Shown: positions 11,068 through 24,526, counted from the stretch's first letter. The stretch is DNA of 64,000 nt from Diabrotica undecimpunctata (GCF_040954645.1 NC_092803.1:119925461-119989460), one strand, 5' to 3'. The notes: a model not told the origin generated them from the letters alone. A program made the numbers and translations.

Positions 11068-12633
11068 TACTACTACTACTAAGGATTTCCACAGTTTTCA
11101 CTGTCTTCCTTCACTCAACCGTTTTCTCCAATTTTCCCTGTCATTCCAGTCTCCATCTCACAGGGTTCTTTTCTCCATAGCCTCGTCGATTTCATCTCTG
11201 AATGACCTTCGGGGTCTTCCTCTCTTTCTTCTTCCAATCGGGCTCCATTCTGTGATTTTGTTTATCCAGCGTCCTCTGTCCGCTCTTCTGACGTGGCCGT
11301 ACCAGGATAGTCTCTTCTCCTCTATATAGTCGATTATGTCTGATTGCACTCCCATTCTCCGCTTAATCTCTGCGTTTTCAATTCTGTCTCTTTTTGTAAG
11401 TCTACAGCTTCTCCTCAGGAACTCCATTTCTACTGCTCTTATTCTACCTCTATTTCTCTTGTTTATTGTCCAGTTTTCGGACCCATATGTCAGGATACTT
11501 CTTGTCAGGGTGTTATATATTCTCTTTTTTGTCTTTATCGTAATGTTCTTATCCCACAACACTGAGTTTAGTTGTCTTATACAGTTTCTTGTTTGTCTCA
11601 GTCTGTTGTTTATATCTTCTTCTGTTGTTCCCTGGTTCGATATTATGGTTCCTAAATACTTGAATTTATCTGTTCCATTTATTTGTCTTCCCTCGTCTAT
11701 CTCTAGGTTTCTCATATCCTTGTTTTCTGTTGTTAGGTATTCGGTTTTCTCTAAGTTTATTTTCATTCCGTTGTTTTTATATTCTACTTCTAGTTTTCTG
11801 AGCATAAAGCTGAGATCTTCTTCATCTTGTGCGATGACTACTTGATCGTCGGCAAAACTTAAGGTGTATAGGTATTCGTCTCTTACTGGTATGCCCATTC
11901 CTTCGCACTTTCTCCTCCATGGTTTGAGTGTCTTTTCCAAGAATATTTTAAACAGAGTAGGGGACGTAGCACAGCCTTGTAGAAGTCCTTTTGTCGTCTT
12001 AAATGGATTGTAGGCTTTATTTCCACATTTAATAGCTACTTTGTTTTCTTTGTATAGTGCTTTAACTGCTTTTATTAGTGTTTGTCGGATTCCGAGATCA
12101 TTCATTGCTTCCCATAATTTGACTCTAGGTATTGAGTCATATGCTTTCTTTAGATCAACAAAGGCCAGATGGACCGGTCTACCTTTTGCAATTTTCTTCT
12201 CTATCAGTTGTTCTAATGTGTACGTATGATCTAGGCATGATTTTCCTACTGTGAACCCTGCTTGGTCTTCTCCAATTTTTCCTATTATTTCAGTTTCTAG
12301 TTTTTCTTTAATAATTTTCCCGTAAAGTCTACCTACCGACGATATTATACTAATTCCTCTATAGTTTTCACATTTTTTCCTGTTTCCTTTCTTATGTATG
12401 GATGTGATGTATGCTTGTGTCCATTCCGCAGGTATTTCTTCTCCATTTAGTCCTCTTTCGAACATTCTATGTAGCATGCGGAATAACTTTTCCGTTCCGT
12501 TTTTAATTAGTTCGTTTGGTATTCCTCCGGGTCCTTTGGCTTTTTTGTTCTTCAATGTCTTGATTGCTCTCTTAACTTCTGCCAGGCTTATTTCTATCTG
12601 GTCGTATGCCCCATTTCCTGCATGTTCTATATT
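11068..12633 (-). mobile_element. LINE insertion, 5'-truncated, with 11-base target duplication
   Basis: CTCTACAATTC is found at 11057-11067 and again at 12634-12644, flanking the insert. The 3' end (at 11068) is a short TAG trinucleotide tail, seen as TACTACTACTAC on the plus strand. The 5' end is cut inside the coding region, so this is a target-primed, truncated LINE copy that landed in the inner part of the palindrome. Confidence 0.8.
11158..12632 (-). CDS. LINE reverse transcriptase ORF, open but 5'-truncated
   Basis: About 490 codons are open from the insertion junction to the stop at 11158. The frame begins with the pre-RT linker (EVKRAIKTLKNKKAKGPGGI). RT motifs in order are AYITSIHKKGN, VHLAFVDLKKAYDSIPR, GLLQGCATSPTLFKIF and the catalytic box FADD in SFADDQVVIAQ. 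These are followed by KTEYL, FKYLGTIIS, LTYGSENW and the basic tail (WYGHVRRADRG, GRRKRGRPRRSF). It lacks the endonuclease and any start of its own, so it is not an autonomous element, but the absence of stops suggests a fairly recent insertion. The clade is RTE-like by motif style; Jockey-related is the alternative. Confidence 0.8.
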
Positions 12634-12713
12634 CTCTACAATTCCAAGTTACGGTAAGATCAATAATGTTTTAATAGATAATATATGGTAGCTAATTATA
12701 ATTTATTCTCTTT

Positions 12714-12762
12714 CAGCCCTGAAGAAGCCAAATTAATTCTCTTTGGCGAAAACGTTCGGCGA
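12714..12762 (+). ncRNA. Hammerhead-ribozyme-like motif, right arm
   Basis: The core CTGAAGA is at 12719-12725. Stem II pairs GCCAAA (12727-12732) with TTTGGC (12742-12747), followed by GAA (12748-12750), a very short AAC/GTT stem III and C at 12757 as the predicted cleavage base. GGC (12758-12760) can pair with GCC (12716-12718) as stem I. One extra A lies between the core and stem II, which departs from the canonical fold. Penelope-like elements are known to carry type I hammerheads with tiny stem III. Function here is inferred only. Confidence 0.5.
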
Positions 12763-12817
12763 AACAATTGATACACATTAGAGTCTTTCTTGCAGATTTC
12801 CCCAATATTTAAGAGTT

Positions 12818-12857
<40 letters not shown>

Positions 12858-12861
<4 letters not shown>

Positions 12862-14241
12862 ATGATATGTAAAATCAAGAAAATATTGGTTTGTTTAAAA
12901 TATTTCAAAGTTCAACAAAAAATTAAAATAATTTAGGATAATATCCAACAAACATTTCGGAGAAGGAAAGTTATTAAATCCTTGAATTACCTGTACCAAA
13001 CAAAATGTAAGCTTTACATCAATCATTTCTTTGTTATACTTAAGTGACCCGCATAAGTTTAAGTGAAAGACAAATTGAAACGGGTTTTTACAAATACATT
13101 AGTGCAGTAATTAAAGACAATAGAAGATATTTTAGAAAGAGGTTTTTGTTAGTTTTAAGAATTATAGAAAATAATATTTGTAAATAAGTTTTAGGAAATT
13201 TTATAATTATAGGTAAAAATTTGTTTGTTATCGAAATGAAAAAATGGGGAATTGTGACGAGTTTTGATTGGCGGAGATTGAAAAAGGTGGGATAAGGAAA
13301 GTTTAGCTAGATTGAGGAGAGAGAAAAGATAGGCAGTTGGTTTCCAAGTCTTCAAGAAAGAACAGTGTTTGTTCTCTGTCGGTTCCCGAAATGTAGCAAG
13401 CAGTAGTGTTGAATGTTAGTGAGTTTTTGTGGAGTTAGTGTATCTGACAGAAGCTGAAACAACAAAATATTGTAAGTCATATTTCTCTACTTATATTCCA
13501 AGAGTCACTGTTCAGGCCAACGAGAGATTCAGTTTATCGTAAAGAGAAGATATTCCAAGAGTCATTTTTTCACTCGGGCCAACGAGAGATTCAGTTTATC
13601 GAGAGGAGAAAAGGCTATCATAATTTGAATGATTTGTGTTTTTGAAGGAGATCATTAAGGACGATATACTTGCAACAATCTGTGTAAGATTGCTGATTAC
13701 ATAGGGAGCGGTTGAGAGGAGATAATACAGTCTATAAGGAACAAGGATTTGGACCACTCATCATCAGAGAGAGATATTTTGTTTTCTGCAGTTTTTCTTT
13801 TATTGATAACACAATTTTTACACGTAATTTAGAAAGGATATAAATATTTGGATTAGGAGAGTTAGAATAGTTTGGGATTTTGAGATTTCAATTAATATTG
13901 TTTGCACCATTAATTTTTGATTGTTCACGTACGGAGAACAAAATTTTGAGAATCCTTATATGAGATTTGTTTATTGAAAACTTTTGAGTGTGAATTATTT
14001 CATTATTTTTATTTCAATATATAGTGTTAGATCATATGTGTTTTTTATTATTCCGGTATTCTCTGGACCTTACCTTTCACATGTAATAGCATAGATATTG
14101 AAGCACGAATTTAACCCTGAGATAAAAGAATTAAAAATTGTGATAGAGTCATAATCATATCATTTAAATAATTTTAATTGATCAAAAAAATTAATTAGCT
14201 AATTATAGCTTGGCGCACCAAGACTTTAAATATCACAATAA
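12858..14241 (+). repeat. Left LTR, 1384 bases
   Basis: Begins TGTTATGATATG and ends CACAATAA. It is nearly identical to the right LTR except for about 115 bases (roughly 13305-13430) that the right copy lacks. Confidence 0.85.
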
Positions 14242-14646
14242 CTGGCTTCCAAAACGTGGGGCTTGAAAATATCGCAGCTTTACATTTGAAGGAAGGGAAA
14301 GAGATCTGGAATAAGTACAGGTAATCCAGAGATAAAGACATATAACATTGAGGGAATTTGAATTTGAAAGTATTTTGACAATGTTTCCAGGGAATATAAA
14401 TTTGATTTATTGATTGATCGTAGTTAGTGGATATTTACTGCTATTGAATTATTTGATTTTATTTTCTTTACCAATCGTACATTTGATATTTATTTTGAAT
14501 TATTTGAATTTTACTGATTGCATATTTGATATTTGTCGTGAAAATTTAATACATTTGGGGAGAAATATTGTCGTGTTCTGAAACATATAGAGTGTTGTAA
14601 AATTTCACATTTGGCGGGGACAAAAACAATAACAAAAAGTAACAAC

Positions 14647-17045
14647 ATGTCTGTCACAAGGAGACAAAGTAAAATGCAGGAAAGGAAGGAGGATAACAGA
14701 GAAGATGAAACAATTTTGGAAGAAGTATCGGATAATGAAATGTGACAATAGTTGAGGAGAGAAAAGAACTATCAGGAATAGATAAAATATTACAACTAAT
14801 GCAACTCCAGTCACAAACAATGGCAGAAACAAAACAAACAATGGAAGAAAACCAACGGGAAACAAGGCAAGCAATAGAACTAAATAACAGAAATATAGAG
14901 CAGCGTTTGGAAAACTATGAACAGAAATTAGAAGAAAATGATAGAAAAATGGAAAAGCGTTTGGACAAATATGAAAATGAGGTAAAAGTCTGTTTAGAAA
15001 AAGTCAGAGAAGAAACAGAGAGGAAACTAGAGATGCAGAGAGAAGAAATAGAAACTAAAATGAAAGATATTAAGACTGTACAGAAAAAGGAATTAGAACA
15101 GTTAGAAACAAAATTTGAAATGGCTTTACAAGAAGACAAGAAAGAAATAGAAAAACAAATTGAGGATATCAGAAAACAACGAGATATGGGAGACAGGAGA
15201 GAAGTACTCATCCAAAGTCCGGGTGACATAAAAATACAGTTTGGCGGGGATATTCGGAAAACACACCCAGTACCGTTTGTTAAAAATTTGAAAACCAAAT
15301 TACAACATATTAGATATTTTGACGATTGCAAAGAAACAATTAGAAACCATTTGAAAGAAGGAGCAGCGTTATGGTATGAAAGCAAGGAAGATGAGTTTGA
15401 AAATTGGACAGATTTTGAAAATAAATTTCTCAACTATTTCTGGGGGAAAAATAAACAGAGAGAAATCAACCAAGAGCTACAGAATGGAAAATATCACGAA
15501 AAAATGGGAATATCTGAAGAAAGATATGCTTTGCAGATATATAACAATTCAAAATATCTAGAATACAAATATTCTACCGAACAGCTGGTAGAAATGATCA
15601 GCAGACATTTTGAGGAAACGTTGGAAGATCACGTGATTTTGAGAAACTATCAAGATATTGATAGTTTGTGCCAATTCCTTCAATTAAAAGAAGCGAAAAG
15701 AAAAGAAATGAGAAATAGAAGACAACATGACCAATATAATGGACCGGAAAGAAGGTATTCATCAAATTATGACAAGAGAAACCGACATCCCAGATCAACA
15801 AACGAATATAGGCCGAGAAATTACAATAATTACAATAGACAACAAAATTACGATAACAGGAATGACACACAACATAGAACATATGAAAATCACAACAGGA
15901 ATAGAGATGCACAAAATACTCCGAATAGGAATACTAACGAACAAAGGGATGATAGAAATAACCAGAGCTTCCAACAACAAAATAGAAGGGAGATGAATCA
16001 TGTAGCAATAGGAAACGAAAGACAAATCTCTAATTCTAATCTAATATTTTTAGATGCATTTATAAAACATAAAGCAATTAAAATTGTGATTGATTCTGGC
16101 TCGGAGATATCGCTAATCAATAAAAAACTAGTAAAAGAATTAAATTTGGACAGATTTGTGTATAAGATTCCTAGGGTTGATTTAGTGGGTGCAAACAATA
16201 AAAATTTGACGACAGTAAACGAAGGTTTGGGAGTACAGATAAGAGTGGGAAACAAATTCCATATTATGAAATGTGTGGTGATTGAAGACTTAAATCATGA
16301 TATGATAGCGGGAATTGATGAATTGAGGAAAAAAGATATCACCATAAATTTTGCGGAAAATAAAATGGAAATCAGAGCAGAACCAGACAACACAGGAGAA
16401 GAAAAGCAAACAGATAGGAAAACAAATTCTGGAAGGATCAATGCACAGGAAAAACACAAAGAAATCGATATGACTGTAGAGAATAAACCGAAAGTACAAG
16501 AACAAGATCTAACAGAAGAGAAAAAGAGAAGGAAGAAAAAGAAGAAGAGTTCGAAAAGAAAGCAGGAAAATAAGATGGAGACCAGAGAAAAACAGGAAAT
16601 AGAAGGTACAGAAGAATTGTCGGCAACCGACGATAAAACAGAATGGAAGCAGGAAGAAAAAGAAAGTATCATCAGAGAAATGAAAGGAATAGAAACATGG
16701 TGCTCGGAATACCAAAGGGAATTAGAGGATAAAAGGAAAACAGAAGAAAAAATGGCACTAATGGACGAGAATCCAGAATTGTGTGAAGAAGTATTATGGA
16801 CAGTGAACACATATGAACAAAAGGAGGATGAAAGAAAAATAAATTGTGGAGAAAACATAGAGAAGATTTTAAGAAACCATGGAGATCTTGTTAATAAAGT
16901 AAACCGAGTGGCTAAAAATTATGAACTTTCTTTGAAGGGAAAATACTTGGAAAAATTTAAAACGAAAATATATCCAATCCCGTATAAAGACAGGCAATAT
17001 ACGGGGTATTTTAACATTCACGACATTTATCAGTATCATAAGTAG
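14647..17045 (+). pseudogene. Gag-protease polyprotein with an early frameshift
   Basis: A short frame from the ATG at 14647 (MSVTRRQSKM, 32 residues) stops at 14743. A 767-codon frame then runs to 17045 and continues the same protein style, so a dinucleotide (TG) duplication at the ATGTGACA site probably split one ORF. The order is: a charged coiled coil (about the first 150 residues of the long frame); a Gag core with WTDFENKFLNYFW and SEERYALQIYNNSKY; an Asn/Arg/Gln-rich stretch in place of a CCHC knuckle; the protease (IVIDSGSEISLINKKLV and MIAGIDELRKKDI); a Lys/Glu-rich segment; and the first residues of a Gypsy-type RT leader (TKIYPIPYKDRQY). The reading ends there with no catalytic RT. 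It may need slippage or be dead. Confidence 0.75.
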
Positions 17046-17139
17046 ATTTTAATAACATAGTGAAATGATTTGATCCTGGAAAACTTTTGTCATTTTAAAA
17101 TTTAACAAAGAGTTTTCGGCAGATCAAATGGCGGGGATT

Positions 17140-18510
<1,371 letters not shown>

Positions 18511-18516
18511 TATATA

Positions 18517-19717
18517 AAAGCATGTTAATTATCTAATTAATTTGAGTCTTTTATAAATATCTGGATAAGAAAATGTTATCATTCTCTTATTCATATTCAT
18601 GCCCACTCCAGACGCTACCGATAATGAGCAACGATTCCATCCTCCATCGTATTGTTCTTGTACTACGATCGGCTTATTATTGCCTAAAATCACTTTTAAT
18701 GTAAAACTAATGGCTTCCAGAAAAAAACCCGTTTAGTAATATAATTTTCTGTCTCATACCTATTATTTTTTATAAGATTTTATAGAATTCCTTGCTTATT
18801 TTCTCACGCTACGCCTATGGGTTTGGCCGTTAACTAAATAATAATTAGTTTTTTCTCTTTTTAAATTCTGTATATATTCTGTGTTTTGAAAACTATTAAT
18901 ATACTTCCAATTTTAGCGTTCATGTAATCATGTATGCACTATGGACTAGATTGCATTCCCTCAGTTTTTTTTTTTTTTTTCATTTCTCTTCTCACTGTGA
19001 GTTTATTGCATGAATACTATTTCTTACTTTAACAGTTTTTGGTATTTTATTGATTTGATATTACTAGGTTACTAGGAGAAATGACATAGAAAATTTGTTA
19101 CATTACATTTATAAACAATGCGCTTACTTTTCATGTGTTTTTGTAATTTAAATCTGACGAATTTTTCACTTCAATTTGTCTTCAATGAGAACAGTTTAAA
19201 ATTGTTAATGTTATTAATATTTCATTTTTATACATATTCCAAGACGACTCTAATTAATTTTAATAAAATTGCTATATTTTCAATATTTTTAACAAAATAA
19301 ATACAACTACTTACCGTTTATAGGAGGCATCCACTACATTATATTCACTGAACTCAGCCCGAACGGGAAAGTAAATTTAGTAATTAATTTTGTGCTGTTT
19401 GTTACTTCGACTTTCCTTTTTCCTTTCAGAAGTGACTGAAACTTACTATACAACCTAACAAGTGTTCTTGGTCAATATTAATTGTAACTAAAAAGTAATA
19501 TATCGAATAGAATTGAATTTAATTAAAGACTGTCACTCTAATAAGAAAGTTATGCTTCCCCACCTCGGTTGTTTCTGGAGTGTCACGTCCCGTTTTTTAT
19601 ATCTTTTATATCCATTTTTTGCATTAATAAAAGAGAAACCATTACACTTAAGTGTTCGAGGTCTGATATGGATATATAACTTCGGTGGGCACGACAGTTT
19701 CCACATATTGATGAATA
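18517..19717. other. No gene recognised
   Basis: AT-rich DNA with short open frames only. The frame at 19118-19300 is low-complexity and has no family signature. A poly-T run lies near 18967-18980. Confidence 0.5.
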
Positions 19718-19796
19718 TAACACCCCTACTATCGAAATTCGTCTTTTAATTTCTAATAACACCGTTACTATCGCAATTCGTCTTTTAATTTCTTTT
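19718..19796. repeat. Tandem repeat, two 39-base units
   Basis: TAACACC starts units at 19718 and 19757. Both contain ACTATCG(A/C)AATTCGTC followed by TTTTAATTTCT. Confidence 0.75.
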
Positions 19797-19833
19797 TAAT
19801 GGTCTTTTTCGAGCTATCCTTCTTCCTAGATAC

Positions 19834-20028
19834 ATGTAGCTACACACACAACTAATGCCATTATGATGTACGATTAGTTGAACTGTGTTTGGCGCTTGTT
19901 CACCTCTGTACTGTACCGTTCTTTCTCGATAATGTAGCTATACACACAATTAATGCTATTATGATCTATGTTTAGTTAAACTGTGTTTGGCACTCGTTTA
20001 TATCGGCCAATAACAAGAAGTTTGGTTT
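19834..20028. repeat. Tandem repeat, two units of about 98 bases
   Basis: Units start at 19834 and 19932 with ATGTAGCTA(C/T)ACACACAA. Both go on to AACTGTGTTTGGC. They are divergent copies with no coding content. Confidence 0.7.
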
Positions 20029-20084
20029 TCTAATAATATATCCCTAGTGCTATTTTGACACTAGCTAATCTGATGCTTTTTGAA

Positions 20085-20900
20085 TTTCGCCAGTACACCC
20101 TCGGTGAACATATACCTAGTCCCTGTCTTCCTCATCATTCGCTACGACTACCTGATCATCTGCGAAAAATAAAGTTATTAGCCATTTACCACCGCCTATG
20201 TCTATTCCCATTCCGGATACTTGTTTCCTCCACTGCTCTAGCGATGATTGAATATATATTTTAAATAAGGTCGGAGATAGATAACATCCTTGTTTAAGCC
20301 CCTTTGTTTGTGTGACAAATAATACACATGACTCTTTTGCGGTGTGACATTAAGCATATTGTTTTATGTCTTCGCACTTCCTTGCTTTCTTTTTTTTTTT
20401 TTTAGAAATAGCTAAATGGGTACAGCTTAATCTGAACTGATTAGTTATTGTATAGCATCCTCTTCCCGAGCTAAGTTGCCTCGCTGTTCAATTGGCTGGA
20501 GATCTTCCTGTCCCTTTCAGTCTGTGATCTTCAAACAATTCCTGTAGATAGTTTTCCCATATTTATTTCTATTTCGGGCCAATTCGATTATTTTGTTCCC
20601 CTTTTTAATTAGACGAATATTTCTGGGTTTCCGGTCTCTTTACGTTTTATCCATCGTAGGTCACTACTTGGATTTCTGCACTGGTTTGTAGTTGCCTTGA
20701 ATTATCTTCTGTCGATGTTAACTATCTTATAGAATGCTCTGAATTCTTTTTATCTGTTCAGGTTTTCTATACACGTTCCTTTGTGTAGTAATTCTCTACA
20801 GTTGTTGTAGTTCGTCGGGTAAGCATTTTTCTGTAGGCTTCATTTTTTTATTTCTATTATTACATTCATCATATTTTGGAGTGTTTTTCTGTGTATTTTT
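20085..20900 (-). pseudogene. LINE fragment: linker plus part of RT
   Basis: On the minus strand, bases 20400-20870 read in broken frames as the linker before RT (YLQELFEDHRLK). Bases 20090-20335 then give GLKQGCYLSPTLFKIYIQ and the catalytic FADD in LFFADDQVVVANDEED. The RT part between them is deleted. Frameshifts throughout; it is related to the LINE at 11068-12633. Confidence 0.65.
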
Positions 20901-20959
20901 TTTACTTTCTTTGTATTTAGGTGTGTTCTTCCTCTTTTTTTATCTTTACAATAACTCTT

Positions 20960-21840
20960 TTTTTTTTCTAATATAATTTTGGGTAAAAGAATAAGATAGA
21001 AGGTAGATTCTCAGGGGTCATTAAGACCATTCCGATGAGACAGGTGGACTTAGGACTTTAAACATGGATTTAAATTTTTCAAACAAAGATTATAATCTTA
21101 AACTAATCTATAAAATATACTTGTGCAAAATTTGATAGGTGTTATAATCTTCCTTTCTTGTGGTTTCTTCATGTTTTGCATTGGAAGAAAACAGACGTAC
21201 CTACAATTTCTTAATGGTCTCAATAATTTCGTTTTTAGTCAGTACAATCAAGTTCCCCTACTTTCTTATTTTATTTATTTTTGTTATTTTCTTCCTGCAG
21301 ATACTTTTTAACTTAGCACCTTCATTAAAGAGTTATATTAGATAATGCTTTTCTACAATTTTAGTTTTGTGTCTCATGAGATCTTCATTCTCACTTTTAT
21401 TTAGTTCTTTAAAATCAACTACCGTTTTGTCATTCTTGGTCCTCCTTTCATTAATAGGTTTTGATGTAAGTGCATCAAAGCAATTTTAGATTTAGTTATC
21501 TTATCTCTGCACAGATCTTCTATAAAAAGGATATCAGATTTCAATTTTTAAGCGAGGTTTACTGCAATATAAAAGGACTAACAGTCATAACGTGATTGCT
21601 TCGTTCCAATTATATAGGTATGTTCTTTGTGTTAATATTTTATTCATATGATAAATGTAAGTCTTCTCTTTCCACCAGTTATTCCACCGTTATTTATCAT
21701 TTCTACTTTAAACCATTTTTTCCCGTAATTTGTTATTAATTTCTGTTTTTTTTTTAATTGACTAATTTTTGGATGTAGCTCATATATTTAATTTTGGGTT
21801 TCATGGATGATTACTGTTGGTTAATAAAACTACACCCCTA
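20960..21840. other. No gene recognised
   Basis: T-rich sequence with small overlapping frames (21123-21345) that lack any family motif. Confidence 0.5.
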
Positions 21841-21847
21841 TTTTGTT

Positions 21848-22463
21848 AAAAAAAATTTATGATCGCAAAGAAAAGGGATAGAAGTTGGGAGGATTGGGCA
21901 CATAGTAAGGTTTAGTTATAATATTAAAAACTCGATATTAAAAGGAAGCAAACATTATTATGAACATATTAACAGAATGTAAGAAGACAACAAAAAATGT
22001 AATGAAAGACTGGCGTTTTTCAGATTATATGTTGAAAGTCCATCCTTACAGCATTCTACAAAGCCATAAACCCAGATTTAAGGTGTATGAAATTGACAGA
22101 ATACTGTGTAATAATGCTCATTCGGTTTTAAGGCTACCTTCTTGTCATCAAGATCTCAATCCCATAGAATTAGTGTGGGCATCTCTTAAGAAATACGGGT
22201 CTATGAAAAAACGTTGACTTTAAGTTTAGTTTTGTGTTCTGTGGATCGTTATTGCGATCAATTTTTTGAAACATTTTCAAATGAAGAATGGAAAAACGAT
22301 GTTAACATGTTAAAGGTTTCGAACAGTTATTTATAATATGTTAACCTGTTTAGATTTAGTTTTTGATCAAGTAACAATCAATTTTCACGAAGATAGTAGT
22401 AGTGATTTCAGCGATGCTAATTCCGAGTCTGGTAGTGATTTTTCAGGAGTTGAACCTCTGTAA
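21848..22463 (+). pseudogene. DDE transposase remnant (Tc1/mariner-like superfamily)
   Basis: The open part 21960-22217 ends with the third acidic box, LPSCHQDLNPIELVWASLKK, typical of IS630/Tc1-type transposases. Broken frames continue to an acidic, serine-rich C-terminus near 22390-22463 (DSSSDFSDANSESGSDFSG, ending VEPL), a tail common in related insect elements. The first catalytic Asp and the DNA-binding part are not found. Confidence 0.6.
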
Positions 22464-22689
22464 ACATTTTACTCTTCTTAATTATTAGTTCTTGAGATGT
22501 CTGACGATCCAGTTTCACATCGTAATGTTATTGTGTGTTATCTACTTTTCTGGAGGAGAAAATAATTACTATCAACAATAAGACGTCGCATTTATCATAC
22601 ACAAAAACATTACTAACTCTCTAGAAAACTTTACCCCTTACTCCGAAAGGATAACGCTACTACAACTTAAATGTAAAAACATTATACTC

Positions 22690-23175
22690 AATCTAATACA
22701 ATTACATGCACCCACAGCAGATAAGAAGAGAACGAGATGGAATTTTATGCAGGAATAACGAACATCACAAAGAGTCTCAAGAAACAACATATCAACATTA
22801 TAGTAGGCGACTTTAATCTAAAAATCAGCAAAGGAAACGTAGCTGATATCACTGGATGATACGGATTAGATGACAGGGGTGATCGTCTGATATAATTTTG
22901 CCAAGAAGAAGAATATGTGGTATCAAACACCTGGTTTAAACTACCTCCCAGGCGAAATATATGTAATAAAACTAATAAATGATAACAACATAAAACTACT
23001 AACACATTATTTTAACAACATATATGAAAGTGGCGTAATACCAAAGGAATGACTTCTCAGAACTCATACCAAAGAAATCTAGTTCCAGCAAATGGGTCAC
23101 TTATTAAAAAGTACTTTAATTAAAATATTCTTAAAGATTATACAGAATCGAATTTATAAAAAATGTGAATGATAT
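22690..23175 (+). pseudogene. LINE fragment: endonuclease and RT pieces
   Basis: Bases 22740-22975 read as an endonuclease segment (HINIIVGDFNLKIS, then LDDRGDRLI and NTWFKLPPR). Bases 22975-23175 read as the beginning of an RT (FNNIYESGVIPKE, then IFLKIIQNRIYKKCE). Several hundred codons between them are deleted, and stops interrupt both parts. Confidence 0.65.
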
Positions 23176-23372
23176 CGTGTTCTCTAAGTTTTCGTATTTT
23201 CTTTTCTGTCCATTGATAAGGCTCTATGCGCTTTTTTTACATAATTTTTGGCTTTGAAATCCATGACTAAAACAATAACGGTAGCCATATTTTTGTTTAT
23301 TAAACTTATTAGAATTTATTGGTTATTCCTCCTCCTCCTCTATCCTTTATCCTTCGTAAGGATGTGGTGACG

Positions 23373-23771
23373 TTATGGTATTTGACGAATGGTTGCTATC
23401 CATTCTTCTCTCTCCTGGGCGCGGTGTGCTGCCTCAGACAGAGAGTAACCGGTAGCGCGCTTTATTTGGTCTGACCATCGGAGTGGCGATCTTCCTCGGG
23501 TTCTTTTACCATCTACCTTGCCTTCAACCACCAACCTCCCCATGCCTTCCATTCGTCTGGTAATGTGTCCAAAGTACCTCAATATATTTTGGTTGATGAT
23601 TGTGGTAAGCCTAGTATTGACATAATTGTCGAGTTCTGTCAATATTGAGATATTGACAGAACTCGACCCGTGCTGTCCAGGGTATGCGCATCGTTCTACG
23701 ATATATATCCACATTTCAAAGGCCATTATACGTCGTGAGTCGGACTTTTTAATGGTCCAAGTTTCTGACAC
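23373..23771 (-). pseudogene. LINE RT C-terminal region
   Basis: A minus-strand frame of 132 residues contains MAFEMWIY, ILRYFGHITRRMEGM and the basic GKVDGKRTRGRSPLRW, the thumb-to-end part of an RTE/Jockey-style RT. Residues around SSVNISILTELD coincide with a perfect 18-base inverted duplication (23628-23667) that disrupts the normal protein order. Confidence 0.7.
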
Positions 23772-24039
23772 AGATTGGTTATTACCTTCTTTTATATTTT
23801 TTTATATTTTGTAAAAAAATTATTTACTTTGATTATAATTTCATTTTATTATATTATTTACTTGTTTATTGTATTGTAAGAAAATGTAAAACATGTTTAT
23901 GTTCTTATTATTGACAAAAAATCATGAATAAAGAATAAATGTATGATGTAATTTAAAAAAAGGACCACCTTCCTATATTACTTAGGATTAAAAAGACAAG
24001 ATGTTATAATAAATTAAAACAAATTAAACTTTTGAGGAA

Positions 24040-24526
24040 AATTGTACCGTTCCACGAAGTCGAGCATCTGCGCGTTTCCACTCTGTCTCCCAAAATACTT
24101 ACTCTGTCTGCTCTCAGTATCGACGGAGAAAATTTCGAAAGTCGTGAAATCTTTTTTAATTCTGCTGAAATGTTGTTGGTGTCGACTTGTATGCCCAGAT
24201 AGATGAATACTTACAGCTTAGAAGTTTTAGTCAATATTAGTAATATCTGATCAACATTACCAGCTGTTTTACGTTTGTTAGTCGGCGTAAACTTGGTTTT
24301 ACTCTGGTTTTATGGGCAATTCCATTGCTTCTGCTGTTGCTGTTAGTTCTGCTAAAACTGTGGTTGTTACACAGGTTCGTGTAATTATGCCCACGTCGTT
24401 TGCATACACCAAAGACACTTTTACCATGAAGGATTTGTACGAAATAGGTGAAAAGATTATAGCTCCACCAATGACTGCGTAAGTTCGCTGTAGTAGAGCG
24501 GTAATATTTGCCACCGCGATAACCAA
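24040..24526 (-). pseudogene. LINE RT fragment with mutated catalytic box
   Basis: The frame 24299-24526 contains VIGGAIIFSP and LVYANDVGIITRT, where YADD is expected but YAND is found, then LAELTATAEAMELPIKPE. Broken frames to about 24040 give the following segment. Clearly inactive. Confidence 0.6.

Larger units (their letters stand above)
10668..12822. mobile_element. Long palindromic (foldback) element split by a LINE
   Basis: Without the LINE at 11068-12633 and one copy of its duplication, this is a palindrome of about 0.6 kb. The left half is about 10668-10955. The right half is about 10975-11067 plus 12645-12822. The outer arms (about 200 bases) run from TAGTAAACTCTTAAATATT to beyond GATCTTACCGTAACTT. 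The inner arms (about 105 bases) include AACATAGTGGTGTTTTTTGT and its inverse. TA repeats flank both ends. Each outer arm carries a hammerhead-ribozyme-like motif, which suggests descent from Penelope-like terminal repeats. Confidence 0.75.

Noticed and set aside
11336..11845. Plus-strand frame of 169 codons rich in Leu/Ser/Phe
   Set aside because: Antisense to the open LINE RT frame.
10668..12822. A new class of retrotransposon with terminal inverted repeats around an RT
   Set aside because: The target duplication and tail of the LINE explain the arrangement as a nested insertion.
14915..16858. Long minus-strand frames (for example 14915-15433 and 16295-16858)
   Set aside because: They are antisense shadows of the purine-rich Gag-protease frame; their Phe/Ser/Leu-rich composition follows from reading that strand backwards.
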